A DNA stretch of 64,000 nucleotides from Ancistrus triradiatus (taxonomy: Eukaryota; Chordata; Actinopteri; Siluriformes; Loricariidae): the NCBI GenBank assembly GCA_025084515.1, contig JAJAGP010000271.1, positions 372,001-436,000 of the forward strand, in the 5' to 3' direction. The notes under the pieces were generated by a model. The model was given only the letters and a program-made list of their open reading frames with translations. It was not told the origin of the DNA and did no database searches. Numbering within the stretch: position 1 is the first letter of the stretch; each line of letters begins with the position of its first letter. Both the position numbers and the translations under genes were made by a program. Shown piece by piece: positions 1 through 11,456 of the stretch.

Positions 1-2994
1 CAAATAGTGGGGAGATGAAGGAGGATAGAGGGGATCCATCTGGGTCTATGATCGTTCCGTGTGCCCTCTAACCAAGGGAGGGAGGGAGGAATGGAATGTG
101 ACCCCTTCATCTACATGCTCATGTGCTTTTCATTTAGTAAAAGAAAAGCCCCATTACAATTCTCCGTTCTTTCCGTCTCTCTCTCTTTTTGTGATCCCAT
201 TTGAGTCAGAGATGCTTTTGGCTTCAGGCTCGCTACATCCCTGGGAGGAAATGAGTCAGTTTGCCAAAAACCTGCCTCCTTTCAAAGTCTGTCAGTAGTA
301 ATAATGAGAAGATTTGGCGGGTAAACCAGTCCCTGAGCTGCACATGTTCTCAGATCAGTTAAGAGCTCTGAGTGAGATATTCGAAGATGTAAGAGAATTA
401 GAGCCACGGCGATAAACACACTTTATTTGCTTTCCCACTCCCATGACTAAAAGTAACACTGCCAGCCATTCTCGTTTCACCTGTACTTCGCAGAGTGAAA
501 CCAGGATAAAGGGATTGGCCATTATTATTCCCTCTTTGTATCCTAAACGAGAAAGTAACTCATTAGTAAAAGACATAAGAGCTACACTAGAGGTAATCTC
601 CAACTAAGGACTATCATTAGCCCATGTAACACGAATGCCTGCCAGCAGTTAGACGCCCTAACTCTGTACATATCTGTACTGTGGCGTAATTTCACACTTT
701 AGATAAACAACCTCTTGCCAAAAGAGCAATAAAAGGCAAACTTTATAGCAGAACTTCACAAGACAACGAGGTCATGAGTGGATAGGCTTCCAGAATTATT
801 ACGCTATAATGATGGTATTTCACGGCACGAGCGCGGATTAGAGGTAAAGCATCCCGAGCTGTAATCATTGCCATGTAAGGCAGTTCATTAAAGTCGAGAT
901 GCACACATCTTGGCTACGCCACTTGCTTTTCAGTCTCAATCAAAAAAGAGGTTTATCAAACCCAAATACAGTTCTGTTTCACCCGCTCCGATGACAAGCA
1001 GGCTCATGAAAATAAATAGCATATGCTGCACAAAGCACAGCAATTAAGGCACGGCTATAAACAAAAGTGTCTGGGAAAAGGTTCTGCACGTTCTCGGTGA
1101 TTAGGTGTCGCAACAAGCATTGTTTGCCTAAGTGCCATAAACATTTGTTATCAAGGAACTAAGTATCCAATCATTCTGGAACGTGCAGGGTTCAGTGTAC
1201 CAAAGCAGTACTTGGTGAAAGACGTTCAGAGGCGTGATGACTTCATCAAGTGTAACTATTTATCCCAATGGGAGTAAAAACTATATTTAAGGGTTCCTGG
1301 AAGAGAAACGAATTTAGGCGGTTAGTTTGATGTCAGTTTTATGTGGCAAATGCTGCACGTGCGCAAACAAACGACCGCAAAGACTCAATCGTACAAGAAG
1401 TACATAAACACCGATTCAGATCACCGCACCTGAACAGCTGCTTCTAATTTAGAGAGAACGGAGCTGTTCACGAAAGACTGGGCAGCTCTGGTCAGCTTTT
1501 AGTTCTTTCAAAGACGTTGCCAGATCTGACTGATTGAGAGGTGAACGCAGTCATATTATTGATCAGCGACTTGATGCCAAAGTCCACAAACTGATTACAA
1601 CTGAGTCTAGACATAATCACACAATCCAAATCTCCTTCGCATTTATCTATTCTCCGACGTACTTACACTTACGTAACCGAATATAGACGTAAATCTCACA
1701 GAAAAACAAGTCCCAGCTTCTACTGGCAAAGCAGCCTAGGGTTATGTCTATCTATGTGTTATTACAGCACCCACACAACATGACCATATATGGAATAGGG
1801 CCTGGATAAGCCTGATACCTTACACCTTTCAATATCAACCCAAAACAAGAAATGCTGTTTACCTTATCTTACTCTACACCGATAAATAGGAAGGCTGCAC
1901 AATCCTATACCAAATTAAACATTACATCATGTCAGTTCCCTTCAATGCTACATATCCATGTCAGTGTTTACTAAAAGAACAAAGAGAGCTCTTACAAGGG
2001 GCCCTTTCTCAGAGAAGACCACATTGGAGGTCCCACTTGGGCCCGGGTACCCGGAGTTTTGAAATTTAATTACAACCAGGTTGCAGCACCTCTTTCATTC
2101 TCTGAATAAGGATCAGAGTGGTCAGGGTGGAACACCTGGGATTTAAGGTTATGGCGCCATCAGAGGTGGGCATCTGTCTGCCAGAACAATCTGATCACCG
2201 TAAAGGGCATCATCTGAGCACAGCCGTGTCTGGATTCTGACTACTAACAATGACCTACTGACAGTAACAGAATGTGTTGAACTTCATTTTCATTTAATTA
2301 CCATTTTAATAGCAACACGCATTGCATTGTTCATGTTCAGTGATGTAACTACACAACACTTTCATTGACTTGCTGTTTACATGTACAGGTATGCTGTTCA
2401 TCAACGTTCTGTGAAATAGATATTTGATCAACATGGTCATTGACCGGACATTACCATAGTCTGGTAGAATGGTAGAATATAAATATAAATAAACATACCT
2501 CGTTGGATGCACACAACCAAGAGGTAATGAGTCCACTTCAAGAAACACTCATTTCCAGAACAGTCAATGCAGTATCACCTAAGAACACTTTAAACTGTTG
2601 CTCCTACTTATGCAAGTAGTCATTGCAAAGGAATCAACATAAGTATACCAGTAGTAACATCACAACCTTTTGTACGGATTACTGATGGCATACCACCAGT
2701 CACCAGGCTGACAGCAGGAGGCCACGCCTGGACATTAAGTGACTGTGGTATATATTAGACCAGTCATAAGTAGCCACCGACCAGCAGGACTACATTCTTC
2801 ATTCTTTTTTTCATACAAATCCATTACAAGTCCTCTGCAAGTCAAATGTTCAGCTTTAATTCTTCCTACGTGGGCCATTTTAGACCACCTCACAGGCCGG
2901 TTCCATCCCCCAGGTCTTTGCCACCTCTGCAACAGGCAAAGGTGTGGATTCTACTCCTCAATTCTAAACTTAGAACTGGGCACACTTAAAACTG
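1..2994. other. Single-copy non-coding DNA
   Basis: No gene or repeat family recognised. Open frames here are short (65-92 codons), overlap on opposite strands and carry no recognisable motif. The part from about 760 to 1620 is less A+T-rich, has scattered CpG and lacks mobile-element signatures; it could be conserved regulatory DNA (see findings). Nothing in the sequence proves a function. Confidence 0.5.
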
Positions 2995-3058
2995 CATCCT
3001 ATATTCTCTGGGGATAGGCTCCATTACCCCTGAACAAGGCAAACGGGGATAAGACATG
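2995..3058 (+). repeat. Tail fragment of a dispersed vertebrate repeat
   Basis: The stretch contains 'gataggctcc' followed shortly by 'cctgaacaaggcaaacgggg', the decayed form of a repeat end widely seen in fish genomes (typically 'ggataggctcc...gaccctgaccaggataaagcgg'). Related pieces in this window lie near 34540, 52222, 57000 and, reversed, 62790. Only the 3' portion is present. Class is uncertain. Confidence 0.4.
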
Positions 3059-3919
3059 ATAAAAATACGGAACTAGAACACTGAAATGTCTATTCAAACT
3101 GCCGAAAGTATCCTACTGCAGTATAAACAAGCAAAGAGGACAAGAAAAAGGGTTGAGTTAGCTGATTAAGGAAGCTGTTCTGAAATGGCAAGTTCCTGGT
3201 CTTCAAACACTCATGTTCCTCATGTCTCCATTGCTGAACCGACATCAAATGACACCTCCAGCGAAAAGAAAACAAGCAATCAGCGAAGAATAATCAACCA
3301 AGGTTCAGAAATGATGGGAACCATATGGTGCACATGCAGGCACCCTGTATTAGCTCCCTGGAACAACTGCCAACACTTTAATGAACTTCTGATGAGTGAC
3401 AGGGGCTGCCTCGGACAAGCGTCAGATGCACCTCATGGCTTCTGGCTGACTAGAGCCAAAAACATGAGGGTTGTATCAGTGCTGGAGGCAAGGGTGCTGC
3501 ACACTGAACAAGACAAATGCTCACATGAGGTGATACTGGAAAGATAGAGGGATGCATGCAGTCTGCTGCCAAATTCATTATATATGTTACAGTCAAAGGT
3601 GTTGCAGAGAAAGTAGGCCAGTTTGAGAGGAACTGACACGGCAAAAAGAGATCCCATGTAGAAGAGGGTAATTTGAAATGGGATCTTAAACATGGCTCTA
3701 GAGCCAGTGGTGAGCCAGATAGCTGCAGTGCTCAGTCAAGCATGTAGTGGCGGCAGAAGCAGGACAAGAATCGTAAATCACATGACCCCTGTAAGTCACG
3801 TAGATACAGCGTTTCATGTAGGCAGAGCTGTGGTAAAGATCACTGGACTGCCACTCAGAGTTTCATTTTTCACAGTACAAACTGATGCAACAGCGTAGGG
3901 TTAGACAGGCATCCATAAA
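3059..3919. other. Single-copy non-coding DNA
   Basis: No recognisable gene or repeat. A 120-codon open frame at 3185-3547 on the + strand overlaps 86- and 64-codon frames on the other strand, has no domain signature, and I do not regard it as a gene. Confidence 0.45.
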
Positions 3920-3949
3920 CAAGTCAAGTCAAGTCAAGTCAAGTCAAGT
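3920..3949 (+). repeat. (CAAGT)6 microsatellite
   Basis: Six perfect tandem CAAGT units. The same pentamer begins the repeat-B copy at 58373 in a shorter array, so this is the expandable 5' edge of repeat B rather than an independent microsatellite. Confidence 0.9.
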
Positions 3950-4142
3950 CAGGTCAGATTTATTTATATAGCGCTTTTTACAATGGAGCATTGTCTCAAA
4001 GTTTAGATTATCTCCTAATATCTACGTCCAACCCAAAATTGAGCAAGCCTAGGGCGACAGTGGCAAGGAAAAACTGCCTAAGTGTTATGAGGAAGAAACC
4101 TTGGGAGAACCAAGACTCAAAAAGGGACCCAACCTCCTTGGG
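3920..4142 (+). repeat. Repeat B, GCGCTTTT-core interspersed repeat
   Basis: After the CAAGT array comes 'atatagcgctttttacaatg', a 'gattatctcctaatatctac' block, 'gagcaagcctagggcgacag', then 'aggaagaaaccttggga' and 'gacccaacctccttggg'. The same ordered blocks occur at 58373-58507 and 59001-59205 (+) and reversed at 48411-48599 and 16541-16655, which defines the family inside this window. No coding capacity. It matches a type of short non-autonomous repeat common in teleosts; class not established here. This copy lacks the 'gcaactttacaag' segment present at 58433. Confidence 0.8.
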
Positions 4143-4559
4143 CGACATCCATACATCCATACATACTTGCATAAACATACTACACAGTTGCAGGCATAGC
4201 TATGGTGGCTTTGTTAGCTATGCCATCCAGATGCTACACTCAGGAATTAGCATTTCAACAGCCCATCATACATTGTTTCTCTCTTTCAGTAAAAACGTTC
4301 TACACTTGAGCTTAGTATGAGCTAGGTCATAACAGGTTCAGCCATTTTGAAGGCAACAGTAACTATGGGACGCCAGTGTTACGCAACTTTCAGCAATATT
4401 TATTTCCGTGATATACTAAACTGATTTTCAGTTCAAAATATCGATTGTTTTTAAAGGTAGAAAAAATACTTTTTAAATGGGTTGTAAACTACAATTTCTG
4501 CTCCTGTAGATTTCGCAGTACCTTTTGACTTTTAAACACTCATTTGACATTTACCAAGG
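4143..4559. other. Non-coding DNA after repeat B
   Basis: Begins with a short run of ATCC-type units (about 4146-4170) and continues as A+T-rich sequence. A 109-codon open frame (3991-4320) mostly reads through repeat B and is not a gene. Confidence 0.5.
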
Positions 4560-4990
4560 GCACTGACCCAACCCCATCCCTGGCTGGCCTGGCTTTTGGA
4601 CTTGTTGCTGATAATAGACTGGAAGTTCCTTTTTTTTATTTGGTCCAGAGCACACGGTGTCCAGTTCTTATAAAAAAAACATGTATATTGTGGTCAGATG
4701 AATCCTGATCTGATCCATCTGATCATAATATACATTTCCACTGTGTGATGGTCCATCCCAGATGCCTCCAAGTGCAGAGAAGTCGACGCCATTTCTGGGC
4801 ATGGTTAACATAAGGCTTCTTTTTTACACAGTAACGTTTTAAGTGGCAATGGTGTATTTAAATCATTAATAATTAAATAATTCTGTATTGCAGCGCTTGA
4901 TAAAGGTTTACTGAAGTAAACCCGTGCCCATGTGGTTATAATAAATATTGATGAATGACGGTTCTGGACTCAGTGCCATCTGAAATATTT
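4560..4990 (-). mobile_element. Decayed Tc1/mariner-like fragment
   Basis: The block 'cagagaagtcgacgccattt', then 'catggttaacataaggcttc' and 'cccgtgcccatgtggttat' reads like the antisense of a Tc1-type transposase coding region (the family partly seen as Tc1-D near 51-52 kb). No terminal repeats and no open frame survive. Identity rests on remembered family sequence, so it is tentative. Confidence 0.4.
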
Positions 4991-6724
4991 TTAAAATCTC
5001 CATGAGTACAGAAACTAGTCGTACTTGATTACTATAAACCATTGGAACACTTTACCATTGACTTCTACTTCCTTCTCCTCTATTAGTGAGCACTATTCAG
5101 TTAGTCACATTAACTATTTTATTAATTGATTTTTTTTTTTTTTTAAATAAAAACATTTTTAGCCTTTTAACTGCCTTTATTTCTAAGCTTTAAACACTGT
5201 AACCTCCAAAAGCAGCCCCACAATGTATCTGCCCTCTTTTCACTTATATATTACATACTTTTGGATGTAACTGTGAACTTGTGTTTTATATTAGTGCTTA
5301 TCTAATAATAAATGATGTCTTGTGTATTGAAATGTTTACATTTCCATTTTCAAGAATGGCACGCAGTGTCTATACCAAAAGAATATCAAAACTTTAATGG
5401 TGGGACAGTCAAGTGCCCTGAAACAGCAGTTTGGGAATTATGCAGAAAATGTGATGTTTTGTCTCCCAGAGTTGGTCTGCCCAGTATTAAAGCATGCCCG
5501 TGCTGCATGCACGACCCCTCCACCAAGACATCATTATGGGTCTCCGAGCACCCATTTGATTTTTTGTTATATGGGTTATTTGATGATGCTTCAGGGAACA
5601 ACAGAGTTTCTCATGTTTCCAGTTAAATATGGCTTATATCTGCACATTACACCATTCATTAATTATTAAACAAAGAATTAAATGCATGGCAATAAAAACA
5701 GTTTGCATATGCCAATCTCTAATCCAAGTATGACTGAGTGCTGATCTTATACAAGCCAATCACTCCACAAGTTAATTCAAACTTCCACACAGCCATGGCT
5801 GGGTGGCCCCAGACCACAACCCTAAGTAAAGCGGTGCTAAACTGACCTGAGCCTTCATGTATGCTCAATATTGATTCATCACTGGTAATGGACATTGATC
5901 GTCCCATTAAGTCCTTTGATGCTTTTGACTAAGGGTCAATATTAATTTGGGTGAGTGGCAAAAAGCCTGTAACGCCTTGTCTCAGAGGTCTTTGTGCAAG
6001 GACAGTACTGCAGGTTTTATAAACAAATCGCAAATCCAGTGTATACACAACTTGCATCAATCTGTCTGATCTACATAACCAATTTATGTGCAAAACTCCT
6101 CACCTTTCATCTTTTACCTGTATATTCTTCTAACCTACAGATTTGTTCCAGCTCCTCCTGCTTTCCTGACTTTCTCACCCAGTGGGCTCAGGTGGTTCAT
6201 TTATAATTCAGCATGTTTTATGGAAGCATAATCTCAAATTTATCTACTCTATATATACAGCATATTCCGTATTGCCTTTCTAAATATTTCATCATCATCT
6301 TACTCTTCCTGTCTTTCTCAGGTAATAGGCCTGCCCTTCCAAATGTCACCTATCCTGAACAAGTAATTGGAAAGTAATTAAAAACATCCGGTCTCCAGAA
6401 CAGACATTTCCTAGACCATGAAAGCACATGGATCATCTGTTTCATTTAAGGTTCCTACACCTTCCTTGTTTCTGTGTGATTATATGTGCAGTTGTGGGCA
6501 CAGTTCCTCTCGTCCCTCAGTCATCCTGTTACGTAGGATTCCAGCAGTGTTGGAGGCAGCAGGCCCTTAATCGCAGTCCCAAAGTAAGGCTGAAACCACC
6601 CGGCTTCTTTATCCAGTCAATTATGTCTGGACACTGAGCTTTAGATGGGATTTGAGGTTCTTCTGAAGTGTGCTGTCTAAAGGAGAATGCTAATTAAAAG
6701 AATAGAGGTCAGGAGAGATCAGGC
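4991..6724. other. A+T-rich non-coding DNA
   Basis: Contains a 15-base T run at 5130-5144 and no recognised gene or repeat family. Frames such as 5312-5626 (+), 5397-5669 (+) and 5386-5601 (-) overlap each other and have no protein signature. Confidence 0.5.
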
Positions 6725-6790
6725 CACTGACCAACGACAGAGAAAGAAAAACAGACAGAGAGCAAAAGAGAGAGTGAGAGAGTGAGACTC
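6725..6790 (+). repeat. Purine-rich GA/GAGA low-complexity tract
   Basis: A stretch dominated by GAGA, GAAA and GAGT units ('gagagagtgagagagtgaga' at about 6767). Simple low-complexity DNA with no coding content. Confidence 0.7.
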
Positions 6791-7130
6791 TGCCAGATTG
6801 ACAGAGGTTCACGTAGAATAAAACAGAATAAAAATAGTGTTTAGCATAAAGCCAGACCTAATGAGCAATGACTGACCAGAGAGCACCATTAAGCCATGCT
6901 GTTGCCTCATTTGAACTGAGTCCCAGTCTTTTCTCTGGCCTGTAAACATACTTATTCTGTCTGACAACCACAACAGTTATTGTACCAGTGATCTCATGAT
7001 TGGAAATTCAAGGCTCAGTACATCTGAAAAGATTGTGTGTACCTTTTTTGCTTCACTTGTACAGTAATAAAGCAGACAAAAATCACACCATATCTTCAAA
7101 TTTGTTATTTTTTTTAGAAATCAGGCTCAC
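6791..7130. other. Non-coding DNA; possible splice acceptor at its end
   Basis: No repeat family recognised. A T-rich run ending in 'tttttttag' at about 7110-7118 resembles a splice acceptor just upstream of the long open frame at 7131. This is suggestive only. Confidence 0.35.
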
Positions 7131-7350
7131 TTGTCATTCAAGTCAAGTCTGTGCAGCGTTACACTGAGAGCATCAACTACATTGGACAATAAAAACCTGT
7201 CTCGACCCCCCTACCAACATCATCTGGCTTACCCAGAACATGCAGGACAGGCAGACCCATGTGCGAGAACGCCCAGCCATTGCGGGTGGCATGCTGAGGG
7301 ACACAGAAGGCATCATCAAACCACGTCAACCAGGAGCAGGTCCAGACAGT

Positions 7351-7500
7351 TCCACTGGACCAGCACAAACTTCCAGACCGTTTCACAATTCAGCAACAGA
7401 TTACTCCACTGGACCGGTCCAAATTTCCAGATTATCCCACTGGACTGGCCAAGACGCCCAGTTTATTCCACCGGCCCAGGTGCAGAATTCCAGACTAGCC
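7351..7500 (+). repeat. Degenerate ~31-bp tandem repeat, about four units
   Basis: Units begin at about 7351, 7405, 7436 and 7467 and share 'ccactggacc' followed by 'ttccaga'-like sequence. The first spacing is longer (54 bp), the others about 31 bp. In one reading frame the unit encodes a recurring STGP-x-Q-xSR motif. It looks like a small decayed minisatellite. Confidence 0.65.
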
Positions 7501-7554
7501 CACACACTGCTGCAGTTGTGCTCCACAAATCCATGACACGCCTTGGAGAGCTCA

Positions 7555-7920
7555 GATCATGTGCTCCTGCCTCTCTCAACCTCCGTCTCTTCTTTCATCC
7601 CTCCGAGTCTCACTTTCTTATTCAATCTGAGAGCCTTCCTCTTTTCCTCCCTCCCTCGCTCAGTTTCTCTCACTCTCTTACTCCCTTCAGTGAAACTCAC
7701 AAAGCTTTTTGGGGTCATGCAACTCAGCTCCACAGGAGCAAGGGGGAGGTGGCTGCACGGCCCTTTATTTATCCCTCCCCTCCCCATAAACCCCTCTTAG
7801 CCCCTCCTCGAACTTCTCTTTCTCTATCTTGCTTTCTTCCACACTCATCTCTTCATTCCCACCTTCATTCACCAGTTCTACCCCCTGCCTCTGTCTTGTA
7901 CTTCTCCAGATCGGAGCTGT
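7555..7920 (+). repeat. Pyrimidine-rich tract
   Basis: A long C/T-rich region with many 'ctc', 'tcc' and 'tctc' units ('cctccctccctcgctcagtt' at about 7646). It explains the open forward frames. Such tracts can form unusual DNA structures or be weakly transcribed, but nothing here shows that. Confidence 0.65.
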
Positions 7921-8078
7921 CCTCTGTGCAGGTTTGTGCTCGTGTCACTTTAATTTTCATTTTCCTCATCATCATCGGCCCTGTTCCTCTGCCCTCATAT
8001 TGCATGCCTCTCTCTCAAACTCTCAAACATCTGCAAACATCCTCTACAGCCCTGGCTTCACCTTTAGCCACAATGTGA

Positions 8079-8440
8079 TGTTTTTAGGGTTCCAGCCCCT
8101 CACCCCCACGCATCAAAAGCCCATCCAGACCCCAGCAGCAAACAGACACGAGAAAAGAGCTGTAAAAGAGAATGACTTCATTAGGCTCTCCATCCATCAA
8201 CCTTAAACCGGCGGATGGTGTGCTCTCGTAGTCACTCTTTCTCTTTAATGCTATGGTATTTCCTCCTCTAAACCCTGATGCCTTTTAATTCATTTCATTC
8301 ATCTGAGAGTGCATTCAGTAACCAAGACTGTATTCCAGGTTGCTCCATCTGGACGTGACGCAGAATTCCCGGCAAAAAAATAGTCGCATGTGAACCATTG
8401 ATGTTAATGCATACAATAATGATCAGCTTACCAGGTAACA
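8079..8440. other. Non-coding DNA
   Basis: No recognised gene or repeat family between the pyrimidine tract and the Tc1-B element. Confidence 0.5.
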
Positions 8441-9320
8441 ACTGTAGACCTGTACCAGGCTGGGGAGAGTGAATCTACAATAGGCAAGCAATTTGGTGTG
8501 AATAAATCAAAATTGTAGAAATTGTAAGAAAATGGAAGACATGCAAGACCACTGATAATCTCAACAATCTATCAATAGTCTCAATAATCTAACAAAGGCT
8601 ACCATCAGCAACACACTACTCCGAGAAGGACTCAGATCCTGCAGGCGTGTCCTCCTGCTTAAGCCAGTGCATGTCCACGCCCGACTGAAGTTTGCCAGAG
8701 AGCATATGGATGATCCACAAGAGGATTGGGAGAATATCAAGTGGTCAGATGAAACCGAAATAGAACTTTTTGGTAAAAACTCAACTCGTCGTGTTTGGAG
8801 GAAGAAGAATGCTGAGTTGCATCCCAAGAAAACCATACCTACTCTGAAGCATGGCGGTGAAACATCATGCTTTGGGGCTGTTTTTCTGCCAAAGGGGACA
8901 AGACGACTGATCCATGTTAAGGGAAGAATGAACGGGGCCATGTATCGTGAGATTTTTAAGCCAAAACCTCCTTCCTTCAGTGAGACCATTAAAGATGGAA
9001 CGTGGCTGGGTCTTCCAGCATGACAATGATCCCAAACACACACCGCTTCGCTCGGGCAACGAAGGAATGGCTCCGTAAAAAGCATTTCAAGGTCCTGGAG
9101 TGGCCTAGCAAGTCTCCAGACCTCAACCACAAACAAACCAGATTTTTGGCCCTTACAGACCTGTAACTTCTTCTTTAGGAAGCTCTTCTGTCCTCCACTT
9201 GTTACCTGCATGGAGGAATGGGCCAAAATACCAGCTACAGTGTGTGCCAACCTGGTGAAGACTTACAGGAAACGTTTGACCTCTGTCATTGCCAACAAAG
9301 GTTATGTTACAAAGTATTGA
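8441..9320 (+). pseudogene. Tc1-B transposase pseudogene
   Basis: Transposases of this group bind their terminal repeats through paired-type helix-turn-helix domains and cut and join DNA with a DDE/D triad. The clearest frame (8667-9023) reads ARLKFAREHMDD, then WSDETEIELFGKN with the first catalytic Asp in the 'DE' context, then RRVWRKKNAELHPK. Later, near 9020, 'catgacaatgatcccaaaca' encodes HDNDPKH with the second Asp, but in a different frame. The segment that should carry the third acidic residue (after PDLN) is replaced by 5' leader sequence. The end, near 9210-9320, encodes MEEWAKIPATVCANLVKTYRK and finishes VTKY-stop. Frameshifted, deleted and inactive. A 229-codon antisense frame (8561-9250) is its shadow. 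Confidence 0.9.
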
Positions 9321-9536
9321 GTTGAGATTTTGCTATTGACCAAATACTTATTTTCCACCATAATTTACAATTAAATTATTTTAAAAATCTTGAATGTGAT
9401 TTCCTGGATTTTTTTTTCTCATTTTGTCTCTCATAGCTGAAGTGTACCTATGATGTAAATTACAGACATCTCTCATGTTTTTAAGTAGGAGAACTTGCAC
9501 AATAAGTGGTTGACTAAATACTTTTTTGCCCCACTG
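8441..9536 (+). mobile_element. Tc1-B element, 5'-truncated and rearranged
   Basis: The right end is intact: it finishes 'ttttttgccccactg' followed by TA, matching the right end at 61613 and the reverse complement of the left ends at 36840, 53676 and 60137. The left end is missing; similarity starts inside the transposase N-terminal region ('acctgtaccaggctgggga'). A deletion joins the helix-turn-helix region to the middle of the gene near 8562-8590, with repeated 'caataatct'-like filler. At 9128-9208 a piece of the element's own 5' leader sits inside the 3' coding region. Non-functional. Confidence 0.9.
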
Positions 9537-9538
9537 TA

Positions 9539-9984
9539 CATTCAGCGTTAAAAAACTATAGAAAATGTTAAGAGTTCCAACAAGCAAATGGCAGCCATTC
9601 GGTGGAATGACTCTCGTTTTAGATTCTGTCCTAATCCGGTGATCTAGGTTCACAAGAACTGAGGGGGGACCTCATGACTGATCTCCACGACAACCAGCCT
9701 CCTGGCAACACTGGCCGCATACACTGGCCGATGCCAATTATCTCAAAATGGCATTAATTGGATGCTAATTATATAAATGTCATCACAGATATTTCTTCTA
9801 CAATTCATTAGGAGAAACACAATAAGACATAAAGGAGATACAAATACAACTGAGATTAAAGAAGTCAAAACAGGATCTTACCTTGAAGCCATAAGGTACC
9901 TTACATGTTAAGTATTCAACTGCCAAATCATTGTTTACCAAATTTATAAAAATACTGCACCTATATCTTGAGAACACTTCTGGT
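9539..9984. other. Non-coding DNA
   Basis: No recognised gene or repeat. Short antisense frames here partly overlap the Tc1-B tail. Confidence 0.5.
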
Positions 9985-10135
9985 CTGCACTCCTGGATGC
10001 CAGTCCAACATAGGGCTCCCTTGCCTGACCTCTGTTCTCTCAGGTACAGCCAACAGTGTCTACATGTGTCAGCAGACCCAACCAAAAGGCACTGCCAGGT
10101 TTTGGACCTGGGTCACTCTGGTGGTGAGTTAGACT
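9985..10135 (-). repeat. SINE-2, tRNA-derived, minus strand
   Basis: Read on the minus strand it has 'gacccaggtccaaaacctgg'-type sequence followed by 'gttggctgtacctgagagaa', matching the SINE-2 copy at 34333 ('attggctgtgtctgagggag') in order and spacing. The head resembles a tRNA promoter region but is decayed. No protein coding. Confidence 0.55.
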
Positions 10136-10289
10136 ATTCAAACATCTCAAGAGATTATTTTAGGGGGAAACACACTGTTGGGTGCAGAGCCATAAAATAA
10201 TGGACAGCATGGCCGTGGTTATTACAAAACTACTATACATTAAACCAAAGAAACTGTTGGTATGGGTGAGAAATATGAGTTCATTTTGA
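10136..10289. other. Non-coding DNA
   Basis: Short unassigned spacer between SINE-2 and a MITE-like inverted repeat. Confidence 0.5.
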
Positions 10290-10530
10290 GAGCACGTATT
10301 TTTCTCAACAGTAGATAATCCTGAGAATCATGATGTGGACAGACAAGCACAATGCGAGTCTTTCTTGAGATCTCTGCCAAAAATCAAGGGGCATACATGA
10401 GACTACTGGGGTTGTTTTGCTCAAGAGAAAACCTGAGACTTAAGTAAACGTCTCGTTTTGTTTTCATTCAGTCTCACTTTTGTCTGCAGAGATATTGAGA
10501 AGATCTCGTTTCTTTTCGTATGGGCGGTCG
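10290..10530. mobile_element. MITE-like imperfect inverted repeat
   Basis: 'cgagtctttcttgagatctctgc' near 10352-10376 and 'gcagagatattgagaagatc' near 10487 are imperfect inverted copies (about 18 of 23 positions) about 110 bp apart. This fits the sub-terminal structure of a small non-autonomous DNA transposon. Exact ends and family are not determined. Confidence 0.35.
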
Positions 10531-11456
10531 TATCCTGTTAACCAGATGGCGTGTCCGTGAAAGTCTGAGAAACATGGCAGAGATGATTTTTCTGTTTACA
10601 TACTGCCAATTCTCGTGGTAAAATCTAACCAGGCCAAGGAATGCAAAATGACAAGCTGTGTATCTGGTGATCTTAAATCACTCCCAGTAGTGGGAATGGT
10701 TCAGCAATTAAAGTGCTTCGCTACGACTCAGATAGTTGTAAGTTCAGATCCCAGCTGTGCCAAGCATGCTCACATATGCTATGAATATTTATCAATAGCA
10801 TCATGTCTGGGAATGAACCTTGATTAAAATAGTGTATATCATACATGATGCTTCACTGCTCAAATTTCAGCATCTACCACATATACTATATTTATCATGG
10901 ACAGTATGACCAAATAATATCAACTGTGGGTCACAGGAAGAGAATTCTATTCTAGCATGTACAATTGAGACAGTACTGAGAAGAGAATGGCAGGAAATAA
11001 TCAGTTGTAGCCTTGATTTGACCCAATCTATCCTATAATGCCAGGGGTGCCATGATGGTAGCTTTAACAGCTGTTTTTGTCTGGCAATCCTAATAAATCC
11101 TTTCAGGAGCGACACTCTGTTTGACAAACGTGCTAAATATACACACAGTGTGTCAGATGTGCTTTCAGTGAATGCTATTTTGAGGTACAGAATCAGATGA
11201 GAGGCAATATAATATAACAAACACAGACTTGGTCCTGCAGTGCTGCCTCACACCAGTTTAAAACTTGATGGTGTTGTGACGGGCGATGTTTACTAGAGAC
11301 ACTACAATCTCTGAACATAGCATTAAAGCTATTCAAATCCTGTTTTGATGAAAGTCCTGGTGTGCCATTTAGATGCCTAAATATTTATTCTTTTAAAATA
11401 TTTATTCTTTTTGGTCCATGTTACTCAAGATATTTACAAGTATGTTGATTCTTTTT
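10531..11456. other. Non-coding DNA
   Basis: No gene recognised. 10615-10827 may hold a very decayed tRNA-SINE-like piece ('cgactcagatagttgtaagt') but similarity is too weak to call. The 117-codon antisense frame at 10867-11220 lacks any recognisable motif. Confidence 0.45.

Larger units (their letters stand above)
7131..8078 (+). other. Orphan 315-codon open frame, probably not a gene
   Basis: This is the longest open frame in the window. It starts at ATG 7131 and is open to 8078. The predicted protein is low-complexity: His/Thr/Trp-rich around residues 75-125, where it reads a tandem repeat, then Ser/Pro/Leu/His-rich for the rest because the + strand is pyrimidine-rich and so poor in stop codons. 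No signal peptide, domain or cysteine pattern was recognised. Two other forward frames over the same DNA (7240-7536 and 7543-7800) are also open, as expected of stop-poor composition. It could be an exon of an unrecognised or non-coding transcript, but composition explains it better. Confidence 0.25.

Noticed and set aside
3185..3547. 120-codon frame as a gene
   Set aside because: Overlapped by two minus-strand frames and without any motif.
8561..9250. 229-codon minus-strand open frame
   Set aside because: It is the exact antisense of the Tc1-B transposase and has no motif of its own.
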